DNA of 10,196 nucleotides from Larix sibirica (lineage: Eukaryota > Streptophyta > Pinopsida > Pinales > Pinaceae), in contig NWUY0300006647.1 in NCBI GenBank assembly GCA_004151065.3, positions 38,305-48,500 on the forward strand, given 5' to 3'. The notes beneath the pieces were generated by a model. That model was given only the letters and a program-made list of their open reading frames with translations, had not been told where the DNA came from and searched no databases. Every line of letters begins with the position of its first letter. Within the stretch, counting starts at the first letter, position 1. The translations under genes and the position numbers were made by a program. This document shows positions 7,573-10,196 of this stretch, piece after piece.

Positions 7573-7989
7573 TTGTTCTACAACTAACTAATGCTTCATA
7601 TCAGTGGAATGCAACACTATGTATCAGTGGTTGGTTTCGGTCTTGGCACTGGGTTGGCTTTTTCTTGTATTGGTGCATAGGCACAATTAAATTTATTTTG
7701 CCTAGAAACGTTTGGATCGTTTTCCAGTTTGTTGGACGAATGCTTCAACGTTGTTTATCTGTAGTAATGTTTTTAAAAATACTCTATTTGTAGTGTGATA
7801 CAATGATGCCTCTGTATTGTTTTGTCATTAAATAGTCTGGTTGTATTTGTTAGCTAGAGGTCGTGTGTCAACAGCAGAATATGGAACTATTGATAGTTGC
7901 AAAATTATAATGGTTATTGCTGTAAAAATCTATGTATACTTTGATTCCTTTGTGAATAACAAGTATAACATTTTTCTTGGTAAAAAAAA
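7573..7989 (+). other. 3' UTR and A-tail of element 2
   Basis: About 410 bp follow the ORF2 stop without a supported frame. The sequence is T-rich and G-rich, as is common for plant L1 3' UTRs. It ends TTTGATTC (7940-7947), TGAATAACAA (7953-7962), TTTTTCTTGGT and then eight A residues (7982-7989). The position of this A-run, directly after a LINE 3' UTR, marks the 3' end of the insertion. The first two blocks are also present at the window's left edge in element 1. Confidence 0.8.
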
Positions 7990-8250
7990 CATATTTTTTG
8001 AAAAAAAATAATCATACATTTTTTTGGAAAAAAAGTTTTAATACCACGATTGGGATAGATTTTTAGTTTTGGTTTTTTGTAAAGATCTTAAAAACATAAG
8101 AGAATAAATATTATGGAGGAGATTTATATAAGTTTTTAATTAGATAAAACAAATTGATATTAGTAAAAGAGATATAAAGATTTTTAAAGAATTTATTTTC
8201 TTTGCATTAATATTTTGCAATACTTTTTAATATATAAAAATAATAATTTT

Positions 8251-8296
8251 TATTTATATTAATAAAATTATTTATTATTTATATTAATAAAATTAT
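8251..8296. repeat. Tandem duplication, 25-bp period, AT-rich
   Basis: A 21-bp AT-only sequence beginning TATTTATATTAATAAAA occurs perfectly at 8251-8271 and again at 8276-8296, with 4 bp between copies. This is a two-copy tandem duplication, best explained by replication slippage. Confidence 0.8.
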
Positions 8297-8496
8297 AAAT
8301 TATAAAAAAAATACAATTAACTTCAATAAAAAATACCAACTATTATCAATTAAATGATATTTAATAAACAATAAAATTATAAAAGATGAAATATACTAAG
8401 ATTGCTTCCCATAATAGGAACTTCAAAGTTTTAACATTTAATTATGATAATATATTATCTAGAAACATAAAAGACCACCCTCTTATTTTTAAATAT

Positions 8497-8530
8497 ATAA
8501 TCATTATTTTATTATAATCATTATTTTATT
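8497..8530. repeat. Perfect tandem duplication of a 17-bp unit
   Basis: The unit ATAATCATTATTTTATT occurs at 8497-8513 and directly again at 8514-8530 with no mismatch. The lack of divergence suggests a more recent event than the surrounding decay. Confidence 0.85.
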
Positions 8531-8755
8531 AATATCTTTATCGTGTCAAAAGAAAGGAATGTATAAAATTTAGAGAGAAGATATTCTATGTTAACTTGAA
8601 AATTATTGCATTTTCAAGGAAAACTCATATTACATTTTCCTATCATCAAATTTAATCAATGTAGTTGAATATAATACATTTGGATAATTGTAATTTATTA
8701 GTTTTTGTAATTATAATGATTTTTAATAATTAATTAATTAAATTAAGGGTATGGA

Positions 8756-9092
8756 TCAAGGATTTGAAAATAAAATCCCCCACGATGGGTGTAATTATAT
8801 CTCGGCCATGCAACAAGGTGATGTGGTGGCACAATCTTAATGATGCAGGTGGGAAGGCAGGTGGCCACACCCACCGGCTCATTAACTCAAGTCTTAACAT
8901 TGAAATGATGGTTCTCCCTTCCAAGGGTGATTCAAACATGATGTTCTCCCAAGCTGGCTCTTTTCATGATGGGCAGAGGAATTATGACAAGGAAAGATTT
9001 CCCAGGAAGTGGAGCCAAATGCAGCCTTTCCATTGCTGCAACCTGAGTAAATGGTGTCGTAGCACCCGCTTTGCTGCTATCTTGACGACTGA
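8756..9092. other. G+C-richer stretch with an unassigned open frame
   Basis: The base composition changes sharply from the AT-rich flank. The plus strand has a frame open from 8764 to 9294 (176 codons), and the minus strand has two overlapping stop-poor frames (9207-8932 and 9299-8982). None shows a motif that I recognise, and the plus frame runs in a different frame from the more coding-like segment that follows. An imperfect direct repeat (AATGATGGTTCTCCC at about 8904-8918 and CATGATGTTCTCCC at about 8938-8951) is visible. I cannot say which strand, if any, was coding. It is most likely part of the same unidentified unit as 9093-9802. Confidence 0.35.
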
Positions 9093-9802
9093 GTCGCTGC
9101 TTCTCTTGCTCTTCAGTTGCATACCTCCTACGAGCAAGCTCGACTTCGCAATGGTCAGAACCAAATTTACCACGCGCCAAACAACAGACAGTCCCAGGTG
9201 CACACATATGCCTCTGGCACAGAACTGGAAAAATGTTTCTTCGAGAGCAGGGTGTCCCGACAGGCTCGGGAGCGAGCCAAAAGAATGGAGATGAGTCATA
9301 GAAATAAAAGGTTAGAGCCTGAGTGCTAGAAGCTAGTTGAATATTTTGGGGGCCTTGTGGAAGAATCAGACTCTGCCCAAACTAAAGAAACCTGCCATAC
9401 CAGAACCCTTCAATTGTTCTGGTCCATGAAAGCCCTCTTCTGCACATTGGCCTTTAACGAATGCATGGAGAGCGAACTGCGGAAGGAAAGCCATGGAGCC
9501 ACGGTGGAGGACAAGCTAGCAAGGTTGGAGGTTGGAATAAGGCACTTAGCCCAAAATCAAGTAACTGTAGATGAAAACATAAACAACAACTAGATGCGAT
9601 GGCCAAAGAAATCGCCAGAAGGAAGTCTCAGGCTGCCACCTCGACTCAGCCTCCTACTATTTAGTCGATTCATCCTTTTGTCTAGCACTCTGCGCATAAG
9701 GAGATTTTGGTTCCTTTGGAAGTCAAGTGTGAATCCCTAGGTTCAAACCACTCTACCGTGATTATCTCTGGTGATGAATCGGCCTAGATGGTCTTTGCTT
9801 AA
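9093..9802 (+). pseudogene. Unidentified degenerate coding block, gag-like in composition
   Basis: Frame 0, after a TGA at 9090-9092, reads about 78 residues rich in Arg, Gln and Glu (for example YEQARLRNGQNQIYHA, then VSRQARERAKRMEMSHRNKR) to a TAG at 9327-9329. It resumes in the same frame as EYFGGLVEESDSAQ and runs to KLARLEVGIRHLAQNQVTVD, with regularly spaced hydrophobics typical of a coiled coil. At the stop at 9591-9593 the sense moves to frame 2, starting at 9590 with LDAMAKEIARRKSQAATSTQ and a Ser/Thr/Pro-rich tail with three further stops. A charged region, then a coiled coil, then a low-complexity tail is common in retroelement Gag proteins but also in many host proteins. I see no CCHC knuckle, protease, RT or integrase, so the identity remains open. 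Confidence 0.4.
9263..9278. repeat. GC-rich inverted repeat, 6-bp arms
   Basis: GGCTCG (9263-9268) and CGAGCC (9273-9278) pair perfectly around the four-base loop GGAG. It lies inside the unidentified coding-like block, in the Arg/Gln/Ala-rich part, so codon composition alone could explain it. Confidence 0.45.
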
Positions 9803-10106
9803 TAAGTTTTCTAGTTTTGATAAACTGTTTGCTTTAAAATGTTGGCTTCAAGACTGTTATCACCCTTGGTTTACATTTGGATTGGTCATAACCCCCATCC
9901 TGTGGGGGAATTTTGTGAATTCAGACTATTTTTTCTAGACTTCCAACTTTGTTTATCTGCAAGCTTAAGTTTAGGGGGCATCAGGCTCCTCACAGACACT
10001 TGGTCCCAGACATCTGGTCACACTTGGCAATTGGCCTCTGTATTTTGGACATGTACAATTTTTTCTCTTTATAGTAATATATAGTTACCGAATTTTACAA
10101 AAAAAG
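9803..10106 (+). other. Probable non-coding 3' region of the 9093-9802 unit, with short A-run
   Basis: After several stops near 9785-9803, no convincing coding sequence continues; an 81-codon frame at 9839-10084 lacks motifs and has T-rich, hydrophobic composition. Notable parts are a GC hairpin CCCCCA/TGGGGG (9892-9908), the sequence CAAGCTTAAGTTTAGGGGG (9960-9978), whose G-run resembles a polypurine tract, and an ending TTATAGTAATATATAGTTACC (about 10070-10089) followed by seven A residues at 10100-10106. The ending resembles a retroposon 3' end. This is suggestive only. Confidence 0.35.
9892..9908. repeat. GC-rich hairpin CCCCCA/TGGGGG
   Basis: Six perfectly paired bases around a five-base loop (TCCTG) in otherwise AT-rich sequence. 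It is the strongest local hairpin that I see in the window. It lies in the probable 3' region of the third unit. No function can be assigned. Confidence 0.55.
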
Positions 10107-10175
10107 GGATTTGCAAATAAAAATAAAACTTAAAATTTTAAAAAAATTGTAATTTTTATCAAACAAAATGAAAAT

Positions 10176-10196
10176 TATATATATATATATATATAT
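10176..10196. repeat. TA dinucleotide microsatellite at the window end
   Basis: An uninterrupted alternating T/A run of 21 bases from 10176 to the last base. It probably continues beyond the window, so its true length is unknown. Confidence 0.9.

Larger units (their letters stand above)
4366..7989 (+). mobile_element. Element 2: 5'-truncated degenerate L1-type LINE with A-tail
   Basis: The plus strand reads endonuclease-RT spacer, RT, connector, zf-RVT, RNase H, 3' UTR and an eight-base A-run (7982-7989). No endonuclease or ORF1 precedes the spacer, so the copy is 5' truncated or was cut by rearrangement at the junction with element 1. Main frames are 1, 0 and 2 in the messy 5' part, frame 1 to about 5080, frame 0 to about 6680, then frame 1 to the stop at 7570-7572. 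Roughly 16 in-frame stops interrupt it. The protein is related to element 1 (compare IPVYWQSL with IPVYWFSL, and TWDNLIKRG with TWDNLIRRG) but differs at a large share of positions, so the two are separate insertions, not a recent duplication. No target-site duplication was found. Confidence 0.94.
7990..8755. other. AT-rich intergenic stretch without a gene
   Basis: About 770 bp of very AT-rich sequence with many short A and T runs and stops in all frames. I find no gene or RNA. It starts with a degenerate T-run/A-run pattern just after the element 2 tail (CATATTTTTTGAAAAAAAA at 7990-8008, then a similar CATACATTTTTTTGGAAAAAAA), and includes the two tandem duplications listed separately. It is probably host flanking DNA or very old repeat remnants. 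Confidence 0.7.

Noticed and set aside
1-7989. Interpretation as a bacterial retron, group II intron or other RT-based defence system.
   Set aside because: The endonuclease, RT, zf-RVT and RNase H motifs in this order are specific to plant L1 LINEs, and there is no intron RNA structure or prokaryotic gene context.
1-7989. The two LINEs as arms of one large inverted repeat.
   Set aside because: They match at protein-motif level but differ at a large share of residues and cover different domains, so they are separate insertions rather than a palindromic duplication.
8730-9299. Minus-strand open frames at 8730-8939, 8932-9207 and 8982-9299 as candidate genes.
   Set aside because: No start context, domain or similarity that I recognise. 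The plus strand downstream looks more coding-like. They are kept only as part of the unassigned block.
9839-10084. 81-codon plus-strand frame as a small gene, possibly membrane-bound because of its hydrophobic composition.
   Set aside because: The hydrophobicity follows from T-rich DNA, there is no motif, and the position fits a non-coding 3' region better.

Overview
The window looks like intergenic DNA from a seed-plant nuclear genome. It is AT-rich, carries no intact host gene that I can support, and is filled mainly by decayed retrotransposons. The evidence is the typical plant L1-clade order of domains: AP-type endonuclease, reverse transcriptase (RT), zf-RVT zinc finger and RNase H. I cannot name the species or family from sequence alone.

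Positions 1 to about 4325 hold element 1 on the minus strand. It is a nearly complete ORF2 of an L1-type LINE: endonuclease (about 4302-3554), basic/acidic spacer (3553-3275), RT (about 3274-1748), connector plus zinc finger (1747-872), RNase H (about 860-204) and a 3' UTR running out of the window at position 1. It has at least 12 in-frame stops and about four frameshifts, and no ORF1 is visible. Positions about 4366-7989 hold element 2 on the plus strand. This is a second, related but clearly diverged L1 LINE. It lacks ORF1 and the endonuclease, begins in the endonuclease-RT spacer, and runs through RT, zinc finger, RNase H and 3' UTR to a short A8 tail. The two elements lie head to head with only about 40-60 bp between recognisable sequence. 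Their 3' UTR ends share a related motif (TTTGATTC...TGAATAACAA), so they belong to the same broad lineage.

Positions 7990-8755 are a very AT-rich gene-free stretch with two small tandem duplications. Positions about 8756-9802 are abruptly richer in G+C and contain a broken, unidentified coding-like block. Its last part reads as a coiled-coil-like and then Ser/Thr/Pro-rich segment across one frameshift, loosely gag-like. Positions 9803-10106 look like a non-coding 3' region with a GC-rich hairpin, a TTAAGTTTAGGGGG tract and a short A-run. The window ends in a TA microsatellite.

I see no CRISPR, tRNA, rRNA, operon or convincing new biological system. The most informative details are how the LINE catalytic residues were lost, including a likely GAA-to-TAA change at an RNase H active-site codon and an RT Arg-Gln pair turned into tandem stops; the shared 3' ends; the head-to-head junction; and the unassigned unit after 8756.
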